Shown here: piece by piece, positions 8,373-15,431 of the stretch
Numbering within the stretch: position 1 is the first letter of the stretch
Layout of the letters: each line of letters starts with the position of its first letter
Assembly: GCA_937973565.1 (NCBI GenBank)
Contig: CALJKQ010000025.1
Coordinates: 1-15,431 of the forward strand
Source of the DNA: an uncultured Saprospiraceae bacterium
GTDB lineage: Bacteria; Bacteroidota; Bacteroidia; Chitinophagales; Saprospiraceae
DNA: 15,431 nt
Direction: 5' to 3'
Program-made: the position numbers and the translations under genes
The notes under the pieces: generated by a model
The model's database searches: none
The model's input: the letters and a program-made list of their open reading frames with translations, nothing else
What the model was told of the DNA's origin: nothing

Positions 8373-8750
8373 ATGCATCATATATCCTGGTTTGAAATTC
8401 CTGCGAGCGACATCGACAGAGCGCAACAATTCTACGAAGCAATTTTTAATACCAAGCTGATCACCATGGATAATCCGGGATTAAAAATGCGAATGTTCCC
8501 GGTGGAGGATATGATGAATGATACTACCGGTGCTTTGGTATATCATCCGGATTTTTACCAACCGTCTGAGCGAGCGGGTTGTCTGCTTTACCTCAATGCC
8601 AATCCTGATTTGCAAGACGTTTTGGATCGCATCGAAAGTCATGGTGGAAAGATTAGTGTTCCCAAAACCCAGATCAGTCCGGAGTATGGCCATATGGCCG
8701 TATTTATAGACACAGAAGGGAACAGAATTGCGTTGCATTCGGTATCATGA
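8373..8750 (+). CDS. VOC (glyoxalase/bleomycin resistance fold) family protein
   Basis: 125 residues. It has the two-repeat beta-alpha-beta-beta-beta pattern of the VOC superfamily: an opening HHISWFEIPASDIDRAQQFY strand-helix, a central LLYLNANPDLQDVLDRIESHGG repeat, and the close GHMAVFIDTEGNRIALHS, as in the DxEGNxIxLHS ending of small stand-alone members. These often bind a metal and act on small molecules (isomerases, dioxygenases, resistance proteins), but many are uncharacterised and the substrate cannot be read here. An AGGAG site sits unusually close (3 nt) to the ATG. Its stop codon overlaps the start of the next gene in ATGA, so translation of the two is probably coupled. Confidence 0.88.
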   Translation: MHHISWFEIPASDIDRAQQFYEAIFNTKLITMDNPGLKMRMFPVEDMMNDTTGALVYHPDFYQPSERAGCLLYLNANPDLQDVLDRIESHGGKISVPKTQISPEYGHMAVFIDTEGNRIALHSVS

Positions 8751-9262
8751 GCACAACTACTTACGATTGGACAAAATTTACCAAACGAATTTTGATTGAT
8801 ACCACATTGGAGCAGGCCTATTTTTCCTTTGCCAGCAGAAAGGGTATGGAAAGCTGGTTTCTCAGGCTTTGTGAATACAAAAGAAATGACATCAATTTGA
8901 ATCCGGAAGAATTGGCCATTGCAGGGGATATCTACAAATTCTTGTGGCACGGCTGGCCTGATAGTACAGTAGAAAACGGAAGCATCATTTTGGCTGATGG
9001 CTGTAAAAACTTTGGATTTACCTTCAACGGCAATGGGGCCAATTCGATGGAGGTCTTTATTGAGCTTTCGGAGATGAATACAGGGTGCATGGTAGCACTG
9101 ACGCAAATCAACATCCCCAATGACATCGATTCTATGGCTCATTGGCATCTGGGTTGTCTTGAGGGATGGACCTTTTATTTGACCAATCTTAAATCCATCC
9201 TGGAGGGTGGGATTGATTTGCGCAATAAAAATTCCGCCATAAACGGCGTAATTAATGCCTGA
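8747..9262 (+). CDS. SRPBCC/AHSA1-like domain protein
   Basis: 171 residues, no signal peptide or membrane segment. The pattern fits the START/Bet v1-like SRPBCC fold in its AHSA1 (activator of Hsp90 ATPase homolog 1-like) branch: an early TKRILIDTTLEQAYFSFASRKGMESWF (ligand-pocket strand, helix, then W), alternating beta strands, and a C-terminal long helix with the typical W-x-H-L-G-CLEGW-x3-L-x-NLKSILEGG. Family members bind hydrophobic small ligands in a cavity or act in stress response; function here is unknown. It overlaps the VOC gene by 4 nt (ATGA), and pairing of VOC and SRPBCC genes suggests a shared small-molecule task, which is an inference. Confidence 0.85.
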   Translation: MSTTTYDWTKFTKRILIDTTLEQAYFSFASRKGMESWFLRLCEYKRNDINLNPEELAIAGDIYKFLWHGWPDSTVENGSIILADGCKNFGFTFNGNGANSMEVFIELSEMNTGCMVALTQINIPNDIDSMAHWHLGCLEGWTFYLTNLKSILEGGIDLRNKNSAINGVINA

Positions 9263-9321
9263 TAAAAGAACCTTAATTTTAACACATACGTTTAATATAT
9301 TAGAATCAAAACATATTTATA

Positions 9322-10437
9322 ATGAGATCCCTTTTCACTGTTTTTTCAATTTTCTTTTTAGTTGCCAATCTTCAGGCTCAGCTGGTTAGTCCGCCGAGTG
9401 GCGACAATCAAACTTGTGAAGTAAAACAATACATGGGCAGTATAGCCAATGTAAGTGTAAAATATAATAGTCCCGGCGTTAAAGGCAGAAGCGGAAAAAT
9501 TTGGGGTGATTTGGTACCCTGGGGCTTGGAGAAAAACAACATTGGCAGTGCCAAGGAAATACCATGGAGGGCTGGTGCCAATGAAAACACCGTCATTTCA
9601 TTTTCTCATGACATGAAGGTCAACGGTAAAATGATTCCGGCCGGCAGTTATGGTTTTCACATTATTCCTCAGAAAGATATGCCCTGGATACTTATTTTCA
9701 ACAAGACATATACAGCCTGGGGAAGTTATTCATACGATCCCAAAGATGATGCACTCAGGGTTGAAGTGAGTCCAGTCGCTGCTCCATTTATGGAGTGGTT
9801 GACATACGAATTTACAAATCGCAAACCTGAAGCCACTACCCTTCAGCTGAGATGGGAAAACATTGCCATTCCAATGGAAATAACGCTTCCCAACGGCAAT
9901 GACCTATACATAGCAAAGTTCAGAGAAGATTTAAAAGGCAGCAGAGGATTTTACTGGCAAAACTTTGTTGAAGCTGTCAATTTCTGTGTAAGCAATAACA
10001 CCAATTTGGATCAGGCGCTGGTTTGGGCAGATCAGGCAATTTCCGGTACTTTTGTTGGGCAGAAGAACTTTACTACCCTTTCGGCCAAAGCAGCAGTTTT
10101 GGAAAAAATGGGTAAAGCACTGGAGGCGGAAGCTATGATGGATCAGGCTGTGAAACATCCCACTGCCGACGTAATTCAAATTCATGGCTATGGTCGTCAA
10201 TTATTAAATGCAGGAATGAAGGACAAAGCCCTTAAGATATTTGAATATAATTACCAACACCATAGTGGTGACTGGCCCTCTCCTGCCGGTATGGTGAGAG
10301 GTTTGTCTGCCAATGGCAAGTATAAGGAAGCGTTGGAAATTGCAGAAAAGGCACTTTTGGTTGCCCCTGATGAAGCCAATAAAACCTTCCTGAAATCCGC
10401 CATCGAAAAACTCAAAATGGGCAAGGATATGAACTAA
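9322..10437 (+). CDS. Secreted DUF2911 protein with C-terminal TPR repeats
   Basis: 371 residues with a signal peptide (MRSLFTVFSIFFLVANLQAQ, cut near 20). Residues about 20-195 are the DUF2911 domain, common in Bacteroidota: VSVKYNSPGVKGR, KIWGDLVPWG, WRAGANENTVISFS, KMIPAGSYGFHIIP and WILIFNK. The remaining ~175 residues are helical with TPR-like repeats (LDQALVWADQAI, KALEAEAMMDQAV, KYKEALEIAEKALLVAP). The domain's function is not known to me; location is periplasm or outer surface, with TPRs probably binding another protein. The gene stands alone: 59 nt separate it from the SRPBCC gene, and the hairpins at 10441 follow its stop by 3 nt. Confidence 0.9.
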   Translation: MRSLFTVFSIFFLVANLQAQLVSPPSGDNQTCEVKQYMGSIANVSVKYNSPGVKGRSGKIWGDLVPWGLEKNNIGSAKEIPWRAGANENTVISFSHDMKVNGKMIPAGSYGFHIIPQKDMPWILIFNKTYTAWGSYSYDPKDDALRVEVSPVAAPFMEWLTYEFTNRKPEATTLQLRWENIAIPMEITLPNGNDLYIAKFREDLKGSRGFYWQNFVEAVNFCVSNNTNLDQALVWADQAISGTFVGQKNFTTLSAKAAVLEKMGKALEAEAMMDQAVKHPTADVIQIHGYGRQLLNAGMKDKALKIFEYNYQHHSGDWPSPAGMVRGLSANGKYKEALEIAEKALLVAPDEANKTFLKSAIEKLKMGKDMN

Positions 10438-10440
10438 CGA

Positions 10441-10463
10441 TCCCGCAATCTTAGATTGCGGGA
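10441..10463. repeat. Perfect hairpin after the DUF2911 gene (possible terminator)
   Basis: TCCCGCAATC, loop TTA, GATTGCGGGA: a perfect 10-bp stem with a 3-nt loop, 3 nt after the stop codon at 10437. The position suits a transcription terminator, but only AAAATTG follows instead of a T-run, so it could also stabilise the mRNA 3' end or be a dispersed palindrome. Confidence 0.6.
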
Positions 10464-10495
10464 AAATTGATCGGCAGGTCAATTTAGTTAGTGTA

Positions 10496-10516
10496 CCGCG
10501 CTGATAACCAGCGCGG
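10496..10516. repeat. Second perfect hairpin, GC-rich, ahead of the lipoprotein gene
   Basis: CCGCGCTG, loop ATAAC, CAGCGCGG: a perfect 8-bp, almost all G/C stem with a 5-nt loop, 32 nt after the first hairpin and 17 nt before the ATG at 10534. No T-run follows. It would sit in the leader of any transcript entering the lipoprotein gene. It resembles REP-type extragenic palindromes, but this window holds no second copy. Confidence 0.5.
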
Positions 10517-10533
10517 CTTAAAGAAATTGATGC

Positions 10534-11619
10534 ATGAAACAACTTTCGCTTTATGATAAACACAAGCGTCTCTATAAAGTAATTTTAGGTGGATTATGCA
10601 TTTTAATTTTTGCAAGTTGCAACCAAGGAGTAAAGAAATCTAATATTGATTCTTTAATAAGTAAAAGTGCAAATCTGCCTGACACTCTTAAGCAATCAAA
10701 AGCCAACAATAATTTTTACGGATCTGAGCTTATATCTGATATAAAAAACAAGCATAATCATGCACCTAAAGCTGAGATAATTCTTGATAGCATCGGCTAC
10801 AATGGATATATGTTTGATCATGACGGTCAATATTTAGGAATCATAAACAATGAAATTGTAAGAAGCAGAGAGCCAGAAGTGGATTTTAGCCCGGATGTGA
10901 AGAATGATAATAATTATATACAAGTAACCAATAATAGATCTTATCTACAAGAGTGTCTAAAGAAAATTGGTTTTAAAATACCTTCGCAAGTATTGAAGAA
11001 AGCTATTATGATTTCTCCTAATACGAAGGGAAATATTTCATTTAATACTGATATTTATACTAACAAAATTGCAGGATATACCTACCAAATTGGGGTTACA
11101 ATATTCGATAAAGATAATTGTGAGATCAATTACAGACTGGTTAAGATTTACGATTATAAAAGTTGTCTTTTACGAATATTAACTGAAAAGGAAGTAGGGG
11201 GTAATTTAATTTTGAGCAAAAATCAAAGTATTGGTTTTTCAACATTTATAAAATCTACCTGTGATTCATATGAGCCTGATTTCTTTTTAGAACATGAACG
11301 TTTTACAAATTTTCAAACCGGATACCAGTTTGATTTCTTTCCAATAGACACAATCATATATCCTGAATATATTCGATCTAATTTTGCGTTTTTAGAATTA
11401 AGAGATTCTGTGTTCAAGTATTTTTACTTTAATTCCCCGAAATTTCTCCGAGTCGTAGTTGAACCTTATGATCGAAATATTTATATAAAGGAATATGATA
11501 CAGAAAAGGATTTGGGTGGGAAATATGAACAACTAGATTTTATTCGATCTTTAACTAATGGAAAATTGCCGAACGGTAATGTCGAAAATTATAAAATGTA
11601 TCGTTTATTGAATCATTAA
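10534..11619 (+). CDS. Hypothetical lipoprotein, AT-rich
   Basis: 361 residues; I do not recognise the family. After a basic N-terminus comes a hydrophobic stretch and a lipobox-like FAS-C29 (VILGGLCILIFASCNQ), so it is probably a lipoprotein anchored in the inner or outer membrane. The rest is soluble, rich in Asn, Lys, Tyr and Ile, with no repeats or enzymatic motifs that I can see. Base composition is visibly more AT-rich and its codons more A/T-ending than in the genes on both sides, which suggests acquisition or weak selection. It is flanked on the left by two hairpins and on the right by an AT-rich 91-nt gap. No promoter was found. Confidence 0.75.
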   Translation: MKQLSLYDKHKRLYKVILGGLCILIFASCNQGVKKSNIDSLISKSANLPDTLKQSKANNNFYGSELISDIKNKHNHAPKAEIILDSIGYNGYMFDHDGQYLGIINNEIVRSREPEVDFSPDVKNDNNYIQVTNNRSYLQECLKKIGFKIPSQVLKKAIMISPNTKGNISFNTDIYTNKIAGYTYQIGVTIFDKDNCEINYRLVKIYDYKSCLLRILTEKEVGGNLILSKNQSIGFSTFIKSTCDSYEPDFFLEHERFTNFQTGYQFDFFPIDTIIYPEYIRSNFAFLELRDSVFKYFYFNSPKFLRVVVEPYDRNIYIKEYDTEKDLGGKYEQLDFIRSLTNGKLPNGNVENYKMYRLLNH

Positions 11620-11710
11620 ATACATTTTTTACTTCAAATTTATATGTCTTTGTGTAGTTCTTGGCAATTTTTTGAATTATATTTATTTATCAAACAACAA
11701 TCAACCTACC

Positions 11711-12133
11711 ATGACTAAAACAGCAAAAATATCCATCACTTTAACCTGGGTATTTCAAATACTCACTGCTCTTATCCACAGTGCCAGTTTTTTTGTGGAT
11801 CAGGTGCCAACCAATGAAACAGAAAGACAATTGGTGGAACTTATGCAAACCTATAAAGCGGATTTGGGAGCCGGTTATCACAGGACGATGGAGGAATTAT
11901 ACACTTCTGTAAGTGCGTGCCTGACACTCTTCTGTTTATTCGGGGGTTTGATGACGTGGTATCTTTCAAGGAATTTAAATGATGTTAAGGTCCTGAAAGG
12001 CGCAATGGCCATTAATGCTTTTACTTTTGGGATTGCCTTTATTGTGATGCTATATTTTGCCTTCCTGCCACCCATTGTGTGCATTGGACTTATTTTCTTT
12101 TCTGCCCTTTCGGCTACCCTAACTTTAAAATAA
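11711..12133 (+). CDS. Small four-helix integral membrane protein (LIC_13387-like)
   Basis: 140 residues from the ATG at 11711; the frame extends to a TTG at 11672, but MTKTAKISITLTWVFQILTALIHS gives a normal membrane-protein start. Four hydrophobic segments are visible: about 6-27, 66-86 (CLTLFCLFGGLMTWYL), 98-118 (AINAFTFGIAFIVMLYFAF) and 119-139 (PPIVCIGLIFFSALSATL). A ~38-residue loop between helices 1 and 2 carries ERQLVELMQTYKADLGAGYHRTMEELY. This layout resembles the uncharacterised LIC_13387-type family, from memory and with moderate trust. Location is the inner membrane; function unknown. It stands alone, with its own 5' region and no clear terminator. Confidence 0.75.
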   Translation: MTKTAKISITLTWVFQILTALIHSASFFVDQVPTNETERQLVELMQTYKADLGAGYHRTMEELYTSVSACLTLFCLFGGLMTWYLSRNLNDVKVLKGAMAINAFTFGIAFIVMLYFAFLPPIVCIGLIFFSALSATLTLK

Positions 12134-12197
12134 AAGAGCTAGAAACGGCATTTTTTCGCATTTCTATTATAATTTTTGGTTTAACAACAGAATATTT

Positions 12198-12228
12198 TTT
12201 GTTTTTAAGTAAATATTACTTACTTTTA
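12198..12228 (+). promoter_or_regulatory. Promoter of the YegP-OmpA fusion gene
   Basis: TTTG (12198-12201), 19 nt, then TACTTTTA (12221-12228) fit the Bacteroidota consensus TTTG, 19-21 nt, TAnnTTTG with a single mismatch in the last base of the -7 box. Transcription would begin near 12235, giving a leader of about 16 nt before the ATG at 12251. Confidence 0.55.
12206..12222. promoter_or_regulatory. Perfect palindrome within the promoter (candidate operator)
   Basis: TAAGTAA, ATA, TTACTTA: 7-bp perfect inverted repeat with a 3-nt centre. It lies between the -33 and -7 boxes and overlaps the first two bases of the -7 box, where a dimeric repressor would block polymerase. No regulator gene is adjacent. 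AT-rich palindromes of this size can also arise by chance. Confidence 0.35.
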
Positions 12229-12250
12229 TATTAAACCAAAACAAGACATC

Positions 12251-13354
12251 ATGATTACACAGCGCGATGATGATTACTTGATATGTAAAGAATATCAGGA
12301 AAGAATCGACCAAAAATCTGCGGAATTCCCGGGATTTATCACTTTTCAACACCCCAACGGCAATCACTATTTTGCCTGGGTAAATGGAGATGAAATCATA
12401 ATGCGATCAGAAGCCTATCCGGATGAAGAACGGATGGTAAGAGGCATTAAAGCCATACTCAAGAATAAAGACATTCCTCAGCGATATAAAGTTGAAGAGG
12501 CGCATGGCGTTTATTTCCTGCTTTTGTTTGGAGGTGGAGACCACCAGGAACACACAGGAAATATGGAGTCTCATAATGAGATCGGAAGATCCTGTCCTAA
12601 AAAAAGCAGGGAAGATATTCTGGCTATGATGATGTTTAATGGTGTCGATTTTGCTAAAGCTGCCATACCTATGGCTGCCGCTGTCGGTCTTGCTGCCATG
12701 GCAGGTCAAGTTGACGTACCCGCTGTTGCAACTCCCAAATTGGAAGTCCCACAGGCTAAAGCAGTTGCTGCGGCTTCATCCGGCCCGGGGTTCAATTGGA
12801 AATGGCTTTTACCCCTTTTACTACTCATTCCATTGTTTTTATGGTGGAAAAGTTGCAATTCAAAACCCGTAGAAACGACCATTAGCCCCACACCGGCAGA
12901 TACTGCCGCTGTAGAGTCAAGCCCTTTGGCTGAACCGGCGCCTGCTGCCCCCCATTGTGACCTCAATTGGATACTGTTTGACTTTGATCAGGCAGAAATC
13001 ACATCTACAGCAAGAGGTGAATTGACAACCATGGCGGATATACTTAAGAAAGACACAGGGGCATCAGCCCTTCTAGTCGCTCATACAGATGCAAGAGGTA
13101 CCAACGATTACAATGTAAGACTATCGACAGAAAGAGCAACTGCAGCCAAAAATGCACTGGTATCAATGGGTATTGATGCATCCAGGATTACAACCAAGGC
13201 ATCCAGCGAGAATCAACCCATCGCAACGAATACCGAAGATGATTCAGGAAGAAGATTCAACCGCAGGGTTGAGTTGCACGTAATGGATAGTAGTGGCAAA
13301 GAAATTTGTACTTCGATTCCACCCAGTGTGCCAGAAGAACTTAAAATTAAATAG
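12251..13354 (+). CDS. Two YegP-like (DUF1508) repeats fused through one TM helix to an OmpA-like domain
   Basis: 367 residues, no N-terminal signal peptide. Residues about 27-72 match a YegP repeat (HYFAWVNGDEIIMRSEAY, then RGIKAILKN) and about 79-125 a second, diverged one (RYKVEEAHGVYFLLL, NEIGRSCPKKS), in the same order and spacing as two-repeat YegP. A low-complexity Ala/Pro/Val stretch follows, then a single helix about 183-200 (WKWLLPLLLLIPLFLWW), a Pro/Ala/Thr linker, and an OmpA-like domain about 236-350. In the latter, D280 of HTDARG and R295 of LSTERA are 15 residues apart, as in the diaminopimelate-binding pair of OmpA, and FNRRVEL closes it. I infer inner-membrane anchoring with YegP repeats in the cytoplasm and the OmpA domain on periplasmic peptidoglycan. 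The ligand of YegP repeats is not established. Own promoter and terminator: a single-gene unit. Confidence 0.85.
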   Translation: MITQRDDDYLICKEYQERIDQKSAEFPGFITFQHPNGNHYFAWVNGDEIIMRSEAYPDEERMVRGIKAILKNKDIPQRYKVEEAHGVYFLLLFGGGDHQEHTGNMESHNEIGRSCPKKSREDILAMMMFNGVDFAKAAIPMAAAVGLAAMAGQVDVPAVATPKLEVPQAKAVAAASSGPGFNWKWLLPLLLLIPLFLWWKSCNSKPVETTISPTPADTAAVESSPLAEPAPAAPHCDLNWILFDFDQAEITSTARGELTTMADILKKDTGASALLVAHTDARGTNDYNVRLSTERATAAKNALVSMGIDASRITTKASSENQPIATNTEDDSGRRFNRRVELHVMDSSGKEICTSIPPSVPEELKIK

Positions 13355-13356
13355 TG

Positions 13357-13382
13357 AAAAGCGGGTTTGTCCCGCTTTTTTT
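13357..13382 (+). terminator. Intrinsic terminator of the YegP-OmpA fusion gene
   Basis: AAAAGCGGG, loop TTTGT, CCCGCTTTT: a strong stem beginning 2 nt after the stop codon, followed by a run of seven T (13376-13382). It separates this gene from clpB. Confidence 0.92.
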
Positions 13383-13420
13383 ATGCCAATAATACAGCAA
13401 TAAATGATGTGGAAAGTCAA

Positions 13421-13484
13421 AATGTCATCTTAAATTGAGAATTAATGGCCACAATGTCAGAAATATACGCATGGCACACTTTTG
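13421..13484 (+). promoter_or_regulatory. Candidate control region of clpB
   Basis: AATGTCA occurs at 13421-13427 and again at 13453-13459, a spacing of 32 bp or about three helix turns. Downstream, TGGCAC at 13472-13477 followed by TTTTG resembles a sigma-54 -24 element, but no proper GC at -12 follows. Alternatively CACTTTTG (13477-13484) is a housekeeping -7 box with one mismatch, lacking a TTTG -33 element. There is no CIRCE-type (TTAGCACTC/GAGTGCTAA) repeat. Either reading places the start within about 20 nt of the ATG at 13509. Confidence 0.35.
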
Positions 13485-13508
13485 TTGAATACAATCAAAA
13501 AATAAACC

Positions 13509-15431
13509 ATGAACCTCAATCAATTTACCATTAAAGCTCAGGAGGCAATTCAGCGGGCCCAGCAACTGGCCATGCAGCATCAGCACCAGGCCATTGAACC
13601 GGCCCACGTGATGAAAGCCATCCTCGAAATTGACGATAACGTAAGTCCGTTTATTATAAAGAAACTAGGTCTGTCTCCATCCGTAATTGAAAAAACGGTA
13701 GATGCGATGGTTCAATCCCTGCCCAAGATAGGCACCCCGGATCCAAATCCTTACTTATCCAGAGAGGCGACAGAATGGATTCAAAGATCCAACCTGGCCA
13801 TGAAAGAACTGGGAGACGACTTTGTGGCCATAGAGCATTTGCTCCTTTCTGTGGTTTCATCCAAAAACCCGGTTTCACAGATGCTCAAAGATCAGGGGGT
13901 AAGCGAAAAAGCTCTCAAAGCAGCCATCCTCGCATTGAGAAAAGGTAGCACCGTCAAATCACAATCTGCCGAGAATACCTATAATGCGCTGAATAAATAT
14001 GCCGTAAACCTCAATGAAAAAGCGCGAACCGGCAAGTTGGATCCCGTGATAGGCAGAGAGGAGGAAATAAGACGGGTACTTCATATTTTGGCAAGAAGAA
14101 CCAAAAACAACCCCATCCTGATTGGAGAGCCGGGTGTAGGTAAAACAGCCATAGTGGAGGGCCTGGCGCACAGAATCATTGAAGGAGATGTGCCTTCCGA
14201 TCTGAAAGACAAAGAAATCTATGCACTCGACATGGGGGCCTTGATTGCCGGTGCCAAATACCAGGGTGAGTTCGAAGAAAGATTGAAATCGGTAGTCAAT
14301 GAAGTCATAGCTGCTGAAGGAAGTATCTTCCTGTTTATCGACGAGATCCATACCCTTATTGGTGCCGGGAAAACCCAGGGAGCCATGGATGCTGCCAATA
14401 TCCTTAAACCTGCTTTGGCGAGAGGTGAATTGAGAGCCATCGGTGCCACAACCCTGGATGAATACCAAAAGTATTTTGAAAAAGACAAGGCACTGGAAAG
14501 AAGATTTCAGATTGTAATGGCAGATGAACCCGGCGAAGAAGATGCTATCTCCATATTGCGAGGACTGAAAGAAAGGTATGAAAATCACCACAAAATAAGC
14601 ATCACCGATGAAGCGGTAGTGGCTGCCGTTCAATTGTCGAGCCGTTACATCACGGATCGTTTTCTTCCTGACAAAGCCATAGACCTCATTGACGAAGCAG
14701 CTGCGAAGCTCCGTCTGGAAATGAACTCCATGCCGGAAGAACTCGATGAAGTTGAGCGAAAAATCAGACAGCTCGAAATTGAAAGAGAGGCCATGAAAAG
14801 AGAGGAAGACAAGATCAAGTTGGAAAGAATCAACAAAGATCTTGCAAATCTTGAAGAGCAACGCAACGGACTGAAAGCAAAGTGGGAAAGTGAACGCGAA
14901 GTGATGTCAGGCATCCAAACGGCAAAAGAGGAAATCGAAAAACTGAAGCTCGATAGTGCCCGCGCAGAAAGAGAAGGCAACTACAGCCTTGCCGCTGAAA
15001 TTCGTTATGGCAAACTCCCGGAATTGCAGGCAAGACTGGAAGCAGGTATGTCGAAACTGGCAGACTTGCAGGTGAACGGCAAATTGATGATGAAGGAAGA
15101 AGTAGATTCAGAAGACATTGCCGAAATCGTAAGCAAGTGGACCGGCATTCCCGTAACCAGAATGTTGCAAAGCGAAAGAGAAAAGCTGGTCCATCTTGAA
15201 GACGAACTGAAGAAAAGAGTTGTGGGTCAGGACGAGGCCGTAGAAGCAGTATCCAATGCCATCCGTCTGAGTAGAACGGGGCTTTCTAATGAACGAAGAC
15301 CCATAGGCTCCTTCCTGTTTTTGGGAACAACCGGTGTGGGCAAAACTGAGTTGGCCCGTGCCCTGGCAGAAATGCTGTTCAACGACGAGAACCTCATGAC
15401 GAGAATCGATATGAGTGAATACCAGGAAAAA
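13509..15431 (+). CDS. clpB: ATP-dependent chaperone ClpB (3' end outside window)
   Basis: 641 codons visible, beginning MNLNQFTIKAQEAIQRAQQLA and open to the right edge; ClpB is usually about 860-870 residues, so most of the second ATPase domain is missing. Residues 1-145 are the paired Clp N repeats. NBD1 has Walker A G206-EPGVGKT, Walker B FLFIDEIH (D278, E279), and an ALERRFQ arginine-finger segment. The coiled-coil middle domain, about 405-530, separates ClpB from ClpA/ClpX. NBD2 starts with SKWTGIPV and Walker A G606-TTGVGKT. The hexamer threads aggregated proteins through its pore and works with DnaK/DnaJ/GrpE in the cytoplasm. The start is fixed by the conserved N-terminus; there is no strong Shine-Dalgarno. 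A long antisense open frame at 13959-14861 is only its shadow. Confidence 0.97.
   Translation, partial: MNLNQFTIKAQEAIQRAQQLAMQHQHQAIEPAHVMKAILEIDDNVSPFIIKKLGLSPSVIEKTVDAMVQSLPKIGTPDPNPYLSREATEWIQRSNLAMKELGDDFVAIEHLLLSVVSSKNPVSQMLKDQGVSEKALKAAILALRKGSTVKSQSAENTYNALNKYAVNLNEKARTGKLDPVIGREEEIRRVLHILARRTKNNPILIGEPGVGKTAIVEGLAHRIIEGDVPSDLKDKEIYALDMGALIAGAKYQGEFEERLKSVVNEVIAAEGSIFLFIDEIHTLIGAGKTQGAMDAANILKPALARGELRAIGATTLDEYQKYFEKDKALERRFQIVMADEPGEEDAISILRGLKERYENHHKISITDEAVVAAVQLSSRYITDRFLPDKAIDLIDEAAAKLRLEMNSMPEELDEVERKIRQLEIEREAMKREEDKIKLERINKDLANLEEQRNGLKAKWESEREVMSGIQTAKEEIEKLKLDSARAEREGNYSLAAEIRYGKLPELQARLEAGMSKLADLQVNGKLMMKEEVDSEDIAEIVSKWTGIPVTRMLQSEREKLVHLEDELKKRVVGQDEAVEAVSNAIRLSRTGLSNERRPIGSFLFLGTTGVGKTELARALAEMLFNDENLMTRIDMSEYQEK

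Noticed and set aside
9263..9321. TATATTAG (9296-9303) as promoter of the DUF2911 gene
   Set aside because: One mismatch to TAnnTTTG, but no TTTG 19-21 nt upstream, in very AT-rich DNA where near matches are expected.
12134..12197. Possible terminator after the small membrane protein gene
   Set aside because: T-runs are present but no convincing stem precedes them.
13959..14861. 300-codon antisense open frame
   Set aside because: It lies wholly inside clpB on the opposite strand and its translation (Phe/Ser/Ile-rich, no domain) mirrors the coding bias of clpB.
15324..15347. ClpB second Walker A reads GTTGVGKT instead of GPTGVGKT
   Set aside because: The catalytic Lys and Thr are intact, and I recall the Thr form as common in Bacteroidota ClpB, so it is a lineage trait, not a defect.

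Overview
The window looks like a chromosomal segment of a Bacteroidota bacterium, perhaps of the Saprospiria. The evidence is a secreted protein ending in a gliding-motility-associated (type B) type IX secretion sorting domain, a BatD C-terminus, a DUF2911 protein, a TTTG/TAnnTTTG-type promoter, few strong Shine-Dalgarno sites, and a ClpB whose second Walker A reads GTTGVGKT, a form I recall from Bacteroidota ClpB. The order-level guess is inference; there is no rRNA or other phylogenetic marker besides the proteins.

Layout: (1) 3-2892, plus strand: the C-terminal part of BatD runs in from the left edge and is followed 10 nt later by a large secreted multi-domain surface protein. (2) 3007-6822, minus strand: a two-gene operon. 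Its first gene encodes a secreted DUF1080 (3-keto-disaccharide hydrolase-like) fusion and its second a secreted sorbosone-dehydrogenase-type beta-propeller with a C-terminal c-type heme domain. It looks like a periplasmic or outer-surface sugar oxidation/cleavage module. (3) 6945-8135, plus strand, divergent from that operon: a class III PLP aminotransferase. (4) 8373-9262: a VOC-fold protein and an AHSA1-like SRPBCC protein whose reading frames overlap by 4 nt. (5) 9322-10437: a secreted DUF2911 plus TPR protein. (6) 10441-10516: two perfect hairpins, then an AT-rich orphan lipoprotein gene (10534-11619) and a small four-helix membrane protein (11711-12133). (7) 12251-13354: a fusion of two YegP-like (DUF1508) repeats, one transmembrane helix and an OmpA-like peptidoglycan-binding domain, with a recognisable promoter containing a perfect palindrome and a strong intrinsic terminator. 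(8) 13509 to the right edge: clpB, cut off in its second ATPase domain.

Most of the window is ordinary Bacteroidota chromosome. The points most worth following are the YegP-TM-OmpA fusion and its palindromic promoter, the DUF1080/propeller-cytochrome pair, the hairpin pair beside the compositionally odd lipoprotein gene, and the candidate control region of clpB. I see no CRISPR array, tRNA, rRNA, insertion sequence, prophage or obvious defence island.
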